Assembly (NCBI GenBank): GCA_040255675.1 | Contig: JBDZVM010000016.1 | Span: 22,091-86,090 of the forward strand | DNA length: 64,000 bases | Direction of reading: 5' to 3' | Origin: JBDZVM01 sp040255675 | GTDB lineage: Bacteria; Actinomycetota; Actinomycetes; Acidothermales; Acidothermaceae | Shown: one piece after another, positions 43,878 to 52,794 of the stretch | How the letters are laid out: each line of letters starts with the position of its first letter | How positions within the stretch are numbered: position 1 is the first letter of the stretch | Translations under genes and position numbers: made by a program | The notes under the pieces: model-generated | Seen by the model: only the letters and a program-made list of their open reading frames with translations | Told to the model about the DNA's origin: nothing | Databases searched by the model: none

Positions 43878-44787
43878 ATGTCGAACAACATGCCTCAGCC
43901 GGGCCTGCCCAGTGCTCATGCCGCACCCGCCGCACCTGCCGCATCTGCCAGGCCGGACCCTCGCCGATGGCGCGCCTTGCCCCTCGTGCTAGCCGCGATG
44001 TTCATGGCGCAGTTCGATCTCTACGTGGTGAACGTCACCGCGCCTTCGCTCCGCGCCGATCTGGGCGCCGGGGCGCTTTTGCGTCAGCTTCGATCGGTGC
44101 ACGTCCACTCATCGCCCGCTGGCGTTCCNNNNNNNNNNNNNNNNNNNNNNNNNNNNNNNNNNNNNNNNNNNNNNNNNNNNNNNNNNNNNNNNNNNNNNNN
44201 NNNNNNNNNNNNNNNNNNNNNNNNNNNNCGCTTTTGCGTCAGCTTCGATCGGTGCACGTCCACTCATCGCCCGCTGGCGTTCCGGCGTGATTACCGTGGG
44301 CACGGTCGTGGCCGCGATCGGCTTCTTGTCGCTCCTCGTCGCGCTGTCGGCCGAGGGCGGTCACACGAGCGCGGCCACGGTCGTAGCGCCGATGACTATC
44401 GTCGGATTCGGCAACGGGTTAGCCGTGCCGGCGCTCATCGGCACGGTGCTCGGCGATGTCAAGATCAAGCATGCCGGTACGGTATCAGGAGTGCTCACCA
44501 CCTCGCAGCAGCTTGCCAGCGCCGCCGGTATCGCGATTATCGGCGGCATTTTCTTCGCGACCCTGGACGTGCGGCGTGGCAACGCCGGTTACGTTACGTC
44601 GCTCGAGTGGGTCACCACAATCTCGCTTTTCCTCGCGCTGGCGACGGCCGTGGTGAGCACCCGGCTGCCGGGCAGCTTTTTCTCGCGTCGTGGCGCCCTC
44701 GCTGTTTCGGCCGCGGAGAACTCCGATGGTGCCCCGGGGTCGGGCGCCGCCGCGGCTGATTTGCGGAAGGTCGATTCCAAGGCTTGA
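43878..44787 (+). CDS. MFS drug-resistance-type transporter, interrupted by assembly gap
   Basis: The N-terminus from ATG 43878 includes WRALPLVLAAMFMAQFDLYVVNVTAPSLRADLGAG, the first TM helix of DHA2-type exporters (motif D-x-x-x-V-N-V-A-x-P). The C-terminal part (from about 44230) reads AFASASIGARPLIARW, then VITVGTVVAAIGFLSLLV, GNGLAVPALIGTVLG and SGVLTTSQQLASAAGIAIIGG, covering roughly TM10-14. About 300 central residues, some 800-1000 bp, are missing. The left copy of the flanking repeat reads out of frame (GALLRQLRSVH), whereas the right copy is in frame, so the left junction is likely an artefact. The whole gene should be regarded as one locus of unknown real length. Diverges from the ArsR gene. 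Confidence 0.7.
44074..44128. repeat. 55-bp direct repeat left of assembly gap
   Basis: This 55-bp block is identical to 44229-44283. It directly abuts the N run and is probably a contig-end overlap, not a genomic duplication. Confidence 0.95.
44129..44228. other. Assembly gap (100 N)
   Basis: Exactly 100 N. This is the conventional scaffold gap of unknown size. It falls in the middle of the MFS gene. Confidence 0.99.
44229..44283. repeat. 55-bp direct repeat right of assembly gap
   Basis: Identical to 44074-44128. Translated in the MFS frame it reads AFASASIGARPLIARWRS, as expected in the TM9-10 loop, so this copy is the authentic one. Confidence 0.95.
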
Positions 44788-44818
44788 TCCGCAAGCCGCG
44801 ACTGTCCCGCCTCGGCTG

Positions 44819-45286
44819 TCAAGGTAGTTCTTTCACCAGGAGGTCGAGAAAGCCGAGTTGCCCCTTCAGCAGTCTCGTGCGAGCAACGTCAAGACTGAAC
44901 CACGCCGCCTTGTCGACCTCGGGGAACGTGCGCAGATGCCCCGAACCCTTTGGCCATTCCATCTCGAACGTGTTGCTGTGAAAGCCGGTCAGATCGACGT
45001 CGCCGCGCAACGAGAACGCGATCACGAGTTTTCCGCTTGGCTGCTTGATAGTGCCGAGTTGTACGGGGTCTCCCGCGGGCGGCGGGGTGCCGACTTCTTC
45101 TTCGAACTCTCTACAGGCGACGGCGAGCGCCTCTTCGCCGTCCTCGTACTCGCCTTTGGGGATCGACCAGGAGCCGGTGTCTTTGCGTGCCCAAAAGGGG
45201 CCGCCCGGGTGTACGAGCAAAACCTCGACCGGCCGATCTCGGTCTTCTTGCCGATATAGCAAGAGTGCGGCACTTCGCTTGGGCAT
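44819..45286 (-). CDS. NUDIX hydrolase
   Basis: The 155-residue protein hydrolyses a nucleoside diphosphate linked to some moiety. The NUDIX box begins at the Gly of PKGEYEDGEE and ends with REFEEEVG, with the metal-binding glutamates in order; the overall spacing agrees with the 23-residue consensus. It starts MPKRSAALLLYRQ and contains HPGGPFWARKDTGSWSIPKG, typical for predicted (di)nucleoside polyphosphate/NTP pyrophosphohydrolases. ATG 45286 is preferred over GTG 45289. It stands alone, convergent with the MFS gene. Confidence 0.92.
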   Translation of the reverse strand: MPKRSAALLLYRQEDRDRPVEVLLVHPGGPFWARKDTGSWSIPKGEYEDGEEALAVACREFEEEVGTPPPAGDPVQLGTIKQPSGKLVIAFSLRGDVDLTGFHSNTFEMEWPKGSGHLRTFPEVDKAAWFSLDVARTRLLKGQLGFLDLLVKELP

Positions 45287-45355
45287 CACTGGGTTCCGTT
45301 ACATTGGTTGATCGCGAAGACTTCTACCCGCATAGGTGCGAAATTGTTTTCGTGA

Positions 45356-46444
45356 TCATGAGAAGGTGCCCGTCGCGTATTGCAACAACAGGCTCGACAC
45401 CCCGACGCCGACCCACAGCACTCCGCCGAGCAGGAGTGGTCGGGCGCCGGCGGCGCGTAGCTTCGACGGGTCGGTCATCAAGCCGATACCGGTGAGCGCC
45501 GCGGTGATGAGCACCTCGCTCGTCGTCCGCAATCCGCCGTGCCATGAATTCGGAACGACGCCGACCGTTTCGAGAGCGCTGGCCAGCAAGAAGCCCAGCA
45601 AAAAGATCGGAAACATCCGTCGCCAGGGCAGGTTTCGTCGTCCTGTCTGCGAATTAGCTTTACGAGCCGCGAGTGCGCCGAGCGCCACGCATATCGGAAT
45701 AATCATCAGGGTGCGGGTTAGCTTGACGACCACGCCGTAGTCGGCGGCCGCGCTGCCGTAGATCGTAGCGGCGGCGACAACCGACGACGTGTCGTTGATC
45801 GCGGTGCCGGCCCACAGGCCGAACGCGTGTTGCGAAAGGCCCAGTAAATGGCCGAGCGCCGGAAAAAGCAGAACCGCCGCGACGTTGAAGGTGAAAATCG
45901 TGGCAATCGCGTATGCCACCTCCGCTTCGGCAGCGCCTATCACCGCTGTCGTGGCCGCGATCGCGGAGGCGCCGCAAATACCGGTGCCGACACCGATCAA
46001 CGTTCGCGCGTCGCCACGCACGCCGAGCAGGCGACCGACGAACTGCGCGCCGACCAACGCAACGGCCAGCGTGCCCAACATGACTGGAAGCGACGAGAAA
46101 CCGGTGTGGCCGACTTGCGACAGTGACAGCCCGGCGCCGAGCACGACGATGGCGATCTGCAATACGTACTTACCTGAAAAACTCGCGCCGGCGGCGAGCC
46201 TTTGCACTGGCGCGGTAGTGCGGCGCAGCACAGTAGAAACGACGACGCCAAGCACGATGCCAAAGACCGGGGCGCCGACTACGGGCACGAGGTGCCCGAG
46301 CGCGATGGCGATAGCGGCGATTGGCGCCACGACGCCGAGACCCGGCAGCAGGCGTCTGACGCCGATCCAGGCACGCGCCGTACGCTGCCCGGCGCGGCCC
46401 TCGACCGACGAAGGTGCGGATTCGGTTGCTGGCGGCACCTGCAT
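45356..46444 (-). CDS. YeiH-family (UPF0324) putative sulfate exporter membrane protein
   Basis: ATG 46444 gives 362 residues; its A overlaps the TAA of the upstream ABC permease gene. About ten TM helices follow a 30-residue soluble start. Family signatures are GKYVLQIAIVVLGAGLSLSQV, GVGTGICGASAIAATTAVIGA, GLWAGTAINDTSSVVAAA and TRTLMIIPICVALG. YeiH/UPF0324 proteins have been linked to sulfonate or sulfate export, mostly by context; the function is not firmly known. Location after an ABC-2 transporter suggests shared transcription, not shared function. Confidence 0.92.
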   Translation of the reverse strand: MQVPPATESAPSSVEGRAGQRTARAWIGVRRLLPGLGVVAPIAAIAIALGHLVPVVGAPVFGIVLGVVVSTVLRRTTAPVQRLAAGASFSGKYVLQIAIVVLGAGLSLSQVGHTGFSSLPVMLGTLAVALVGAQFVGRLLGVRGDARTLIGVGTGICGASAIAATTAVIGAAEAEVAYAIATIFTFNVAAVLLFPALGHLLGLSQHAFGLWAGTAINDTSSVVAAATIYGSAAADYGVVVKLTRTLMIIPICVALGALAARKANSQTGRRNLPWRRMFPIFLLGFLLASALETVGVVPNSWHGGLRTTSEVLITAALTGIGLMTDPSKLRAAGARPLLLGGVLWVGVGVSSLLLQYATGTFS

Positions 46445-47280
46445 TAGGCGTCGCGTTGCTTCATGAGCCAGGCGCCGAACACGAGAGGTACCGCCCACCA
46501 TGCGCAAAAGACAGCGAAACCAACCCATGGCGTCAGGTAGTTTCCGGTCTGGTGCGTCGCGGTGATCTGCTGGCCCGCGTTGCTCGTGAAGTAACGCACG
46601 ACCGCATCACCCCACGCACCGGGCAACGCATGAGTGAACAACGGGACGACGAAAAGCCCCGCTACCGCCACGGTGATGGCGCCGGCCGAATGACGCATCA
46701 CCGTGCCGACCGCTAAACCGAAAAGTCCGCTCGCCGTGAGAAACAGGCCGCCCCCGATGATTGCCCGCAAGACACCGGGATCGCTGATGTGCGCTTCGAT
46801 ACCGGGCTTGGCAAAGAACGGTTGGCCCGCGAAGAACGCCGCAAACGACGTAGCGAGACCAGCGACCAACGCGACGACGGTGAATACCAGTGTCTTCGCG
46901 GTCAGCACCCGCAGCCGTTGTGGGACGGCGGTAAACGTGCCGCGAATACCCCCCGTCGAATACTCGGTCGTGACGACGAGCACACCGAGGACGGCGATGG
47001 CGAGTTGTCCGAGAGAAATGCCCGCGAGGCTTTGTGAAACCGGGTCGAAACGAGCTTGGTCGGTCGCCGATAGTTGATCCCAGTGGCTTCCGGCACCCCA
47101 CGAAGCGAGCACGCCGAGACCGACGGTAGCCGCAACCATGGCGAGTAAACTCCACGGCGTTGACCGTACTGAAAACAGCTTGGTCGTCTCAGATCGCAGC
47201 ACGTTCGCCAATGTCGGCGTCGGCCGGGCCTCGCCGCGGGATCCGGCGGATGCCGTAGAACGTGCGGTTTGCGCGCTCAT
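46444..47280 (-). CDS. ABC-2 type transporter permease
   Basis: The 278-residue protein begins with a hydrophilic stretch then LANVLRSETTKLFSVRSTPWSLL, the typical cytoplasmic entry of ABC-2 permeases, and has six predicted TM helices (for example SLLAMVAATVGLGVLASW, VTTEYSTGGIRGTFTAVPQRL loop, VFTVVALVAGLATSFAAFF, LFGLAVGTVMRHSAGAITVAVAG). It overlaps the upstream ATPase gene by 4 bp (47277-47280), forming an exporter pair. Substrate unknown. Confidence 0.9.
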   Translation of the reverse strand: MSAQTARSTASAGSRGEARPTPTLANVLRSETTKLFSVRSTPWSLLAMVAATVGLGVLASWGAGSHWDQLSATDQARFDPVSQSLAGISLGQLAIAVLGVLVVTTEYSTGGIRGTFTAVPQRLRVLTAKTLVFTVVALVAGLATSFAAFFAGQPFFAKPGIEAHISDPGVLRAIIGGGLFLTASGLFGLAVGTVMRHSAGAITVAVAGLFVVPLFTHALPGAWGDAVVRYFTSNAGQQITATHQTGNYLTPWVGFAVFCAWWAVPLVFGAWLMKQRDA

Positions 47281-48218
47281 CTGCTCGCCACCTCAGATGC
47301 TGTGTTTTCCGTTAACCCGGCGGTGGCCTGGTAATCGGCGCTTTCTCGCGTGAGCTCCATGAATGCTTCTTCCAGCGACCCTTGCTCCTGGAAAAGCTCG
47401 TGAATGGTGATGCCGTTCGCGGCAGCTAAATCACCGAGTTCGTCGCAGGTGACGCCGCGCATCTCGAGGTAATTACCGGCTGGCGCAACCCCGAATCCGC
47501 GGCTTTGCGCTAGCGCGGCGAGTTGCTCTTGCTGTGGGCTTCTGACCCTGACGTGACCCGTGGAGCCGCGAGCGATGAAATCGGCGGTGCCGACGTCGGC
47601 GATCAGGCGACCGCGCCCGATCACGATGAGGTGGTCGGCGGTTTGCGCCATCTCGCTCATGAGGTGGCTCGACACGAATACCGTGCGGCCTTCGCGGGCC
47701 AATCCCTTCATGAAGTTACGGATCCACAAGATGCCCTCGGGGTCGAGGCCGTTGACCGGCTCGTCGAACATCAGCACGCGCGGGTCGCCCAGCATCGTCG
47801 CCGCGATGCCGAGACGTTGCGACATGCCGAGCGAAAACTCCTTGATCCGGCGCTTGGCCACCGCCTGGAGGCCGACGAGTTCGAGCACCTGATCGACCCG
47901 GCGCGCCGAAATCCCGTTGCTTTGGGCGAGCGCCAGCAAGTGGTTGCGCGCGTTGCGGCCGCCGTGAACGTCCTTCGCGTCGAGCAGCGCGCCGACCTCG
48001 CGCATCGGGTGCCGCGACGACGCGTAGGGACGGCCGTTGACCAACGTCGTGCCGCGCGTCGGGCGGTCGAGCCCCAGAATGAGCCGCATTGTCGTCGACT
48101 TGCCAGCACCATTCGGACCCAGGAAGCCGGTCACGATGCCCGGCGCCACCGTGAACGTCAAGTCGTCGACGGCGAGGGTGCCGCCGAATCTCTTGGTGAG
48201 GTTGCGAACCTCGATCAC
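47277..48218 (-). CDS. ABC transporter ATP-binding protein
   Basis: The 313-residue ATPase powers the ABC-2 permease encoded downstream. It shows Walker A GPNGAGKST, Q-loop region, signature SLGMSQRLGIA, Walker B VLMFDEPVNGLDPEG and the H-loop VFVSSHLMSEM. The C-terminal 90 residues are the variable part seen in drug/antibiotic exporter subunits of the BcrA/DrrA type. The start is GTG/ATG 48218, with AGGAGG just upstream on the minus strand. Confidence 0.95.
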   Translation of the reverse strand: MIEVRNLTKRFGGTLAVDDLTFTVAPGIVTGFLGPNGAGKSTTMRLILGLDRPTRGTTLVNGRPYASSRHPMREVGALLDAKDVHGGRNARNHLLALAQSNGISARRVDQVLELVGLQAVAKRRIKEFSLGMSQRLGIAATMLGDPRVLMFDEPVNGLDPEGILWIRNFMKGLAREGRTVFVSSHLMSEMAQTADHLIVIGRGRLIADVGTADFIARGSTGHVRVRSPQQEQLAALAQSRGFGVAPAGNYLEMRGVTCDELGDLAAANGITIHELFQEQGSLEEAFMELTRESADYQATAGLTENTASEVASR

Positions 48219-48332
48219 GAAGTGCCTCCTTCGGACAGGTCGATGCCGGCGCGTCGGTCAGACAGCTTGCCGCACAATAGCCGTACCAGACGATCGTTTC
48301 CGCTCGACATCACGTCCGGCCAAGGAGATTTG

Positions 48333-48890
48333 ATGAGTGAGCCGCACAACCCGGATCCGTTCACGACGCCGAGTCAACCGTCGGCGGGCGCTTACGGCAC
48401 ACCGATGCCGCCGATCGAGCCCGGGGCGTACGACGCGGAGTCGCGGCCGGCGGGCCCGCCGCCGTCGTCCGTCGTCAACGCTTCGTGGCTGATGTACGCG
48501 AGCGCGACACTCGTGCTGGTGACGCTCATCGTCACGGTTTCGGCCAAGGGTGCGATCCGAAGGGCAATCAGCGACGCCAACCCCACGTGGGACGATCAAA
48601 AGCTCGACAGCGCCGTCAACGCGGCGATCGCCGTTGGCGCGGTCATCGACATCGTCATCCTCGCGCTGCTCGTCTTGCTCGCTTTCAAGTTGCGCAGGGG
48701 CCGCAACTGGGCCCGCATCGTCACCTGGATCATCGCGGGTCTTGGCGTGTTGTTCGCCGTGTCGTCATTGGCGCAGCCCGGTACGTCGGGCAGCAGATTG
48801 CTGACGCTGATCTCCGGTCTGATCGACGTCGCCATCATCGTCTTGCTGATGCAAAGGTCGAGCAGCGAGTTCTTCCGCCGCCGGGCGTAG
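48333..48890 (+). CDS. Hypothetical four-TM membrane protein
   Basis: ATG 48333 follows AAGGAGATTTG and gives 185 residues. The first 50 are Pro-rich and disordered. Four hydrophobic segments follow (WLMYASATLVLVTLIVTVSA, AAIAVGAVIDIVILALLVLLAF, IVTWIIAGLGVLFAVSSL and LLTLISGLIDVAIIVLLMQ), with the loop AIRRAISDANPTWDDQKLD. It resembles DUF4064- or DUF2127-like small actinobacterial membrane proteins, but I cannot assign a family. The 3' end overlaps the convergent TerC gene by 126 bp. Confidence 0.75.
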   Translation: MSEPHNPDPFTTPSQPSAGAYGTPMPPIEPGAYDAESRPAGPPPSSVVNASWLMYASATLVLVTLIVTVSAKGAIRRAISDANPTWDDQKLDSAVNAAIAVGAVIDIVILALLVLLAFKLRRGRNWARIVTWIIAGLGVLFAVSSLAQPGTSGSRLLTLISGLIDVAIIVLLMQRSSSEFFRRRA

Positions 48891-49829
48891 TGCCGATTTT
48901 CTGGGCCACAACAAGCTGATAATCGTCGTTGCCGCGAGCACGCCGACGACGATTACCAGCGACAGCGTGGTCGAGATTTCGGGCACGTCAGGCGAAAGCG
49001 TGTGCGCGTAGTGCAACACGAGCTTCACGCCGATGAACCCGAGCACGATCGCCAAGCCTTGGTTGAGGTAGACGAGTCGGTCGAGTAGCCCAATGAGCAA
49101 AAAGTACAGCGGACGAAGGCCGAGTACAGCGAACGCGTTCGCCGTGAACACGAGATACGTATTGCTGGTGATACCGAATATCGCGGGAATCGAGTCCAAC
49201 GCGAACAAGATGTCGGCTGACAAAATCGCGATGACGACGACGAGCAGCGGTGTCGCGGCGCGTCGTCCGTTGACCCTGGTGAACAGCGCTCCGTCGCGCG
49301 AACCTTCTCCCACCGGCATGATCCGGCGAAAGAGCCGGACGGCGCGGTTGTTCGCGACGTCGCCGCTGGGTTCCCCGTCGCTCGTGACGAGCCGAATGGC
49401 CGTGTAGACGAGGAAAGCGCCGAACACCAGGAAGGTGACGGACAATCGCTGGACGGCGGCGGCGCCAGCCGCGATGAATACGGCGCGCAGGGCCAACGCG
49501 CCGATCACCCCGATCAGTAGCACTCGTTGCTGGTGGCGGGTGGGCACGGCGAATTGCGCGAGAATAATGGCGAAAACGAACAAGTTGTCGAACGAAAGAC
49601 TTCGCTCGACGATGTAGCCAGCGAAGAATTGCGCCGACGCCGTGCCGTCTCCGGCGACGGCGAGAGCGATACCGAATACCGCCGCGGCCACCACGTAAAG
49701 CACCGACCACGTGACAGCTTCGCGAAACGTGACGGCGTGCGGACGCCGGGAGTGCCAGATGTCGACGGCGACGAGCGCGGCGATCGCGGCCAGGGTTACC
49801 ACCCACGCCCACATCGGAACAGCGAGCAC
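48765..49829 (-). CDS. TerC family integral membrane protein
   Basis: GTG 49829 with AAAGGA eight bases upstream gives 354 residues and nine or so TM helices. TerC motifs include the acidic metal-coordinating SLSFDNLFVFAIIL and ILSADILFALDSIPAI. TerC/Alx proteins are linked to tellurite resistance and to manganese export or metal loading of exported proteins. The body normally ends near LLWPRKS; here about 40 more polar residues (ending RTGLRQ) are read through the antiparallel end of the neighbouring gene. The tail overlaps it by 126 bp and is probably not conserved. Confidence 0.9.
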   Translation of the reverse strand: MLAVPMWAWVVTLAAIAALVAVDIWHSRRPHAVTFREAVTWSVLYVVAAAVFGIALAVAGDGTASAQFFAGYIVERSLSFDNLFVFAIILAQFAVPTRHQQRVLLIGVIGALALRAVFIAAGAAAVQRLSVTFLVFGAFLVYTAIRLVTSDGEPSGDVANNRAVRLFRRIMPVGEGSRDGALFTRVNGRRAATPLLVVVIAILSADILFALDSIPAIFGITSNTYLVFTANAFAVLGLRPLYFLLIGLLDRLVYLNQGLAIVLGFIGVKLVLHYAHTLSPDVPEISTTLSLVIVVGVLAATTIISLLWPRKSALRPAAEELAARPLHQQDDDGDVDQTGDQRQQSAARRTGLRQ

Positions 49830-49978
49830 TCGTGCGGTCCTTTCCAGCGCCGGCGGCCCGTCCCGCCCAAACCAAGCGATGCTAGCTTCTGGCAATCGAG
49901 GAGGGCGCGAGTCACGTCGTCCGGCTAACATCGAAGCAAAAAGCTGCCGGAGCCGGGCAACGGTGAGGAGCGCGGCGT

Positions 49979-51166
49979 ATGGAGTCCGATCTCGCGGCCG
50001 TGCCGGCGGCCGCGGCCGCTGAGGCCGGTGGGGTCGATCCGTCGCTGCTCGGTAACTACCTTCACGAGCTCGTGTCGGCAAGCACGAAGGGCGAACGGCT
50101 CGGGGCGCATGCGCTGTCGGGATGTGAGCGGCTCGGCGAACGGGCCGCCGAGGAAGGCGTTCCGCTGCGCGCTCTCGTCGATCTTTATCTTTCGGCGACG
50201 TGGCGCGCCTGGCGGCTGTTGCCCGCTGTCAGGGGCGCGTCCGACCTTGCTGCCATGCACACCGTCGGCGAGATCGTGCTACGCGCCGCCGACGACGCGG
50301 TGGCGGCGGCCGCCGAGGGGCACCAAGCCGCGCGGCGCTGGCTGATCCGGCGTGAAGAGGCCGCGCGCCGCGAGTTCGTCGACGATCTGCTGGCCGGTTC
50401 GGCCGACCCGTCGCGATTGCTCACTCTCGCCGAGCAGTTCGGCGTCGACATCGTCGGCCGTCATGTCGTGGTGGTGTGCGAGGCGTTGCGCCCGTTCCGC
50501 GACGCGACCCCGGTGGTCGCCCGTGTCGAGGACGCCGTGGCAACGGCCTCTGGTGACGGGTCATTGGTCGCCACCAAGGAGGGTCAGCTCGTCTGCGTGA
50601 TTCCTGTTCGTCGACCGGACGCCGCGCGGCGCGCGGTCGACGGGATCGTCCACACGTTGACGAAGGCGTTCACGAATCACGACGCCGACACCGGGTCGCA
50701 CCGCCCGCGCTCGACGTCGTCGCCGGCGGGTTGGCGGTGCGGGGTCGGGCGATCTCATGCCGGCCCGGCCGGCGTCGTCCGGTCGTACGACGAGGCACGC
50801 GACGCTCTCGACTTGGCCGGGGTGCTCGGCCTCGCCGATCCGGTAGCCAAGCTCGACGACCTGCTCGTCTATCGCGTACTGCTGCGCGATCGCGAATCGA
50901 TGGCTGATTTGATCGACAGCGTGTTGTCGCCACTACGTGCCGCGCGCGGCGGCGCCAAACCGCTTCTCGACACAATTGCGGCGTACGCGGCGTGCGGTGC
51001 GAACGCGGCGGCGACCGCTCGGCGGTTACATCTGTCGGTGCGCGCGGTCACCTACCGATTGGCTCGCATCAAAGAGCTGACCGGCTACGACGCGGGCGTT
51101 CCTGATCATCTCTATGTGTTGCAGACGGCAGCTCTCGGCGCGAAGCTGACCGGCTGGTTGAGTTGA
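49979..51166 (+). CDS. PucR/CdaR-type transcriptional regulator
   Basis: The 395-residue protein begins with about 130 residues of helical N-terminal region (LLGNYLHELV..., ALVDLYLSATWRAWRLL) and continues with a GGDEF-like/PucR middle domain (SRLLTLAEQFGVDIVGRHVVVVCEAL). The C-terminal helix-turn-helix of the PucR family is LLDTIAAYAACGANAAATARRLHLSVRAVTYRLARIKELTG. ATG 49979 follows GAGGAG. Such proteins regulate purine or sugar-diacid catabolism elsewhere; the target is unknown here. It diverges from terC. Confidence 0.88.
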   Translation: MESDLAAVPAAAAAEAGGVDPSLLGNYLHELVSASTKGERLGAHALSGCERLGERAAEEGVPLRALVDLYLSATWRAWRLLPAVRGASDLAAMHTVGEIVLRAADDAVAAAAEGHQAARRWLIRREEAARREFVDDLLAGSADPSRLLTLAEQFGVDIVGRHVVVVCEALRPFRDATPVVARVEDAVATASGDGSLVATKEGQLVCVIPVRRPDAARRAVDGIVHTLTKAFTNHDADTGSHRPRSTSSPAGWRCGVGRSHAGPAGVVRSYDEARDALDLAGVLGLADPVAKLDDLLVYRVLLRDRESMADLIDSVLSPLRAARGGAKPLLDTIAAYAACGANAAATARRLHLSVRAVTYRLARIKELTGYDAGVPDHLYVLQTAALGAKLTGWLS

Positions 51167-51344
51167 ACGCGGGAAATGCCCGAGGTCGCGCTGACGTTGC
51201 ACGCGTTGAGTGTTAGTCAAGGAATTTGCCGGACGACGGCAACGAATCTTCGTCACTTCAACCGGCTCACGGCGCGCATGGCCGGCCTCGGTGAGGGGAT
51301 TCTGGAAGTGTCGGCATTCGGCGTCGGAAGCGAGAGGTGCCTCG

Positions 51345-52661
51345 ATGAGCGACTACCGCCGCGGCGATCAGCAGCGGCAAACGACGGAGCAGTTCCGCAT
51401 CGCGGGTTTTCCGATCCGTGCGAACTTCACCGTCTGGTTGCTGTTCGGCCTCATCGCCTACACGACCGCCGTCGGGTTGCTGCCGGCGTCCGCCCCGGGA
51501 CAAACCTCGGCCGCGTACTGGACGGGCGGCTTCGTCGCCGCCGCGTTGTTGCTCGCGAGTCTGCTCGCCCACGAGCTCGCGCACGCGGTCGTGGCGCGTC
51601 GTTACGGGATCACGGTCGAATCGGTCACGTTCTGGTTGTTCGGCGGCGTCGCGCAATTGAAGAGCAACGCCCCCAGCCCGAAGGCGGAGTGGCGAATTGC
51701 CGCTGTCGGTCCTGCTGTCAACCTCGTTCTCGCTGCCATCGGCGTCGGGGTTGGTGCGCTGCTTTCGGTGTTCTCGGCACCCGCGTTGGCGGGTGCGGTA
51801 GCTGGCTACTTCGTGCTCGTTAACGTTTTGCTCGGCGGGTTCAACTTGCTGCCCGCCGCGCCGCTCGACGGTGGGCGGGTGCTTCGGTCGCTGCTGTGGC
51901 GCCGATCGGGCGACCGAGACAAGGCCACGGTGATTTCGTCGCGCACGGGCCAGGTCATCGCGGCGCTGCTGGTGGCCGCGGGTATTGCCGAGTTTCTCTT
52001 CGCGAGCTCGTTGGGTGGCGTCTGGACCGCGTTCATCGGCTTCTTCTTGTTCAACGCGGCGGGCGCGGAGGCTCGCGAAACCGTCACCAGAAGCGCTCTC
52101 GACGGTTTGCGGGTGCGCGACGTGCTGCCCGCGGGCGAATCCAAGCCCTCGGTGCCGTCGTGGCACACGGTCGCCACGTTCCTCGAGAACTACCGGACGA
52201 CGGGAGACACCCGCGTCGTGTTGCCGGTGCAAGGTTTCGACGGCAGCCCGGTCGGATTGTTCGCCCTAAGCCAACTCGGCACGGTGCCAGTCGACCAGCG
52301 CGACACGGTTCGGATAGGGGCAGTCGCGGTGCCGATCGACCAGCTCGCGACGACCAGTCCCGACGAGCTGCTCGTCGACCTCTTGCCGAGGCTTCGCCCG
52401 ACCAGCCAGACCCGCCGCAACCTCGCGGCTGTTCGGTTCGTCGGGCACGCGGTTGTCATGAGCGAGGGTCAGGTGGTCGGCGTCCTCGCGCCGTCCGACC
52501 TCGCGCGCGCGGTCGAGTTGTCGAAACTGATGGCGCGGCCACCGTCGGGCGGTACGACGTCCGACGGCACCGGGCCGACTGACGAGCAAGTACCTCCTGA
52601 GTCGCCGCATCAGCGCGACGACGGCACAGTCGCGAGCGCGCCGCGCCACTTAGTGTCGTAA
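51345..52661 (+). CDS. Site-2 protease family zinc metalloprotease (M50), with CBS-like C-terminus
   Basis: Intramembrane metalloprotease of 438 residues. ATG 51345 follows GAGAGG. Zinc-binding HELAH is at 76-80 and the second motif NLLPAAPLDGGRVLRSLL near 165-183. Five or six TM helices surround them. Residues from about 255 form a soluble region (LDGLRVRDVLPAGE, LPVQGFDGSPVGLFAL, VLAPSDLARAV), resembling the CBS pair of SpoIVFB-type proteases. The last 40 residues are low complexity. No anti-sigma substrate is adjacent, so the pathway is unknown. Confidence 0.93.
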   Translation: MSDYRRGDQQRQTTEQFRIAGFPIRANFTVWLLFGLIAYTTAVGLLPASAPGQTSAAYWTGGFVAAALLLASLLAHELAHAVVARRYGITVESVTFWLFGGVAQLKSNAPSPKAEWRIAAVGPAVNLVLAAIGVGVGALLSVFSAPALAGAVAGYFVLVNVLLGGFNLLPAAPLDGGRVLRSLLWRRSGDRDKATVISSRTGQVIAALLVAAGIAEFLFASSLGGVWTAFIGFFLFNAAGAEARETVTRSALDGLRVRDVLPAGESKPSVPSWHTVATFLENYRTTGDTRVVLPVQGFDGSPVGLFALSQLGTVPVDQRDTVRIGAVAVPIDQLATTSPDELLVDLLPRLRPTSQTRRNLAAVRFVGHAVVMSEGQVVGVLAPSDLARAVELSKLMARPPSGGTTSDGTGPTDEQVPPESPHQRDDGTVASAPRHLVS

Positions 52662-52794
52662 CGATTCGCGGCCGTCGCCGCGCAACGCCTTATCGGCACG
52701 GGTGCGTCGTAGCCAGCGCATAGGCTGCACTCGCCGTCATGCGGCGTAGGTAGCAGTCGGCGTCACGCGGCAGTCGAAGTTGGCAGGAGGACCA

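Noticed and set aside
43878..44759. Continuous 293-codon frame through the N run
   Set aside because: The N run is of arbitrary length, so a frame that passes through it has no meaning; the two flanks are in different phases.
52662..52794. Guanidine riboswitch upstream of the SMR gene
   Set aside because: I looked for the paired ACGR loop hairpins of guanidine-II and the guanidine-III pseudoknot and saw neither; the sequence contains only short imperfect repeats.
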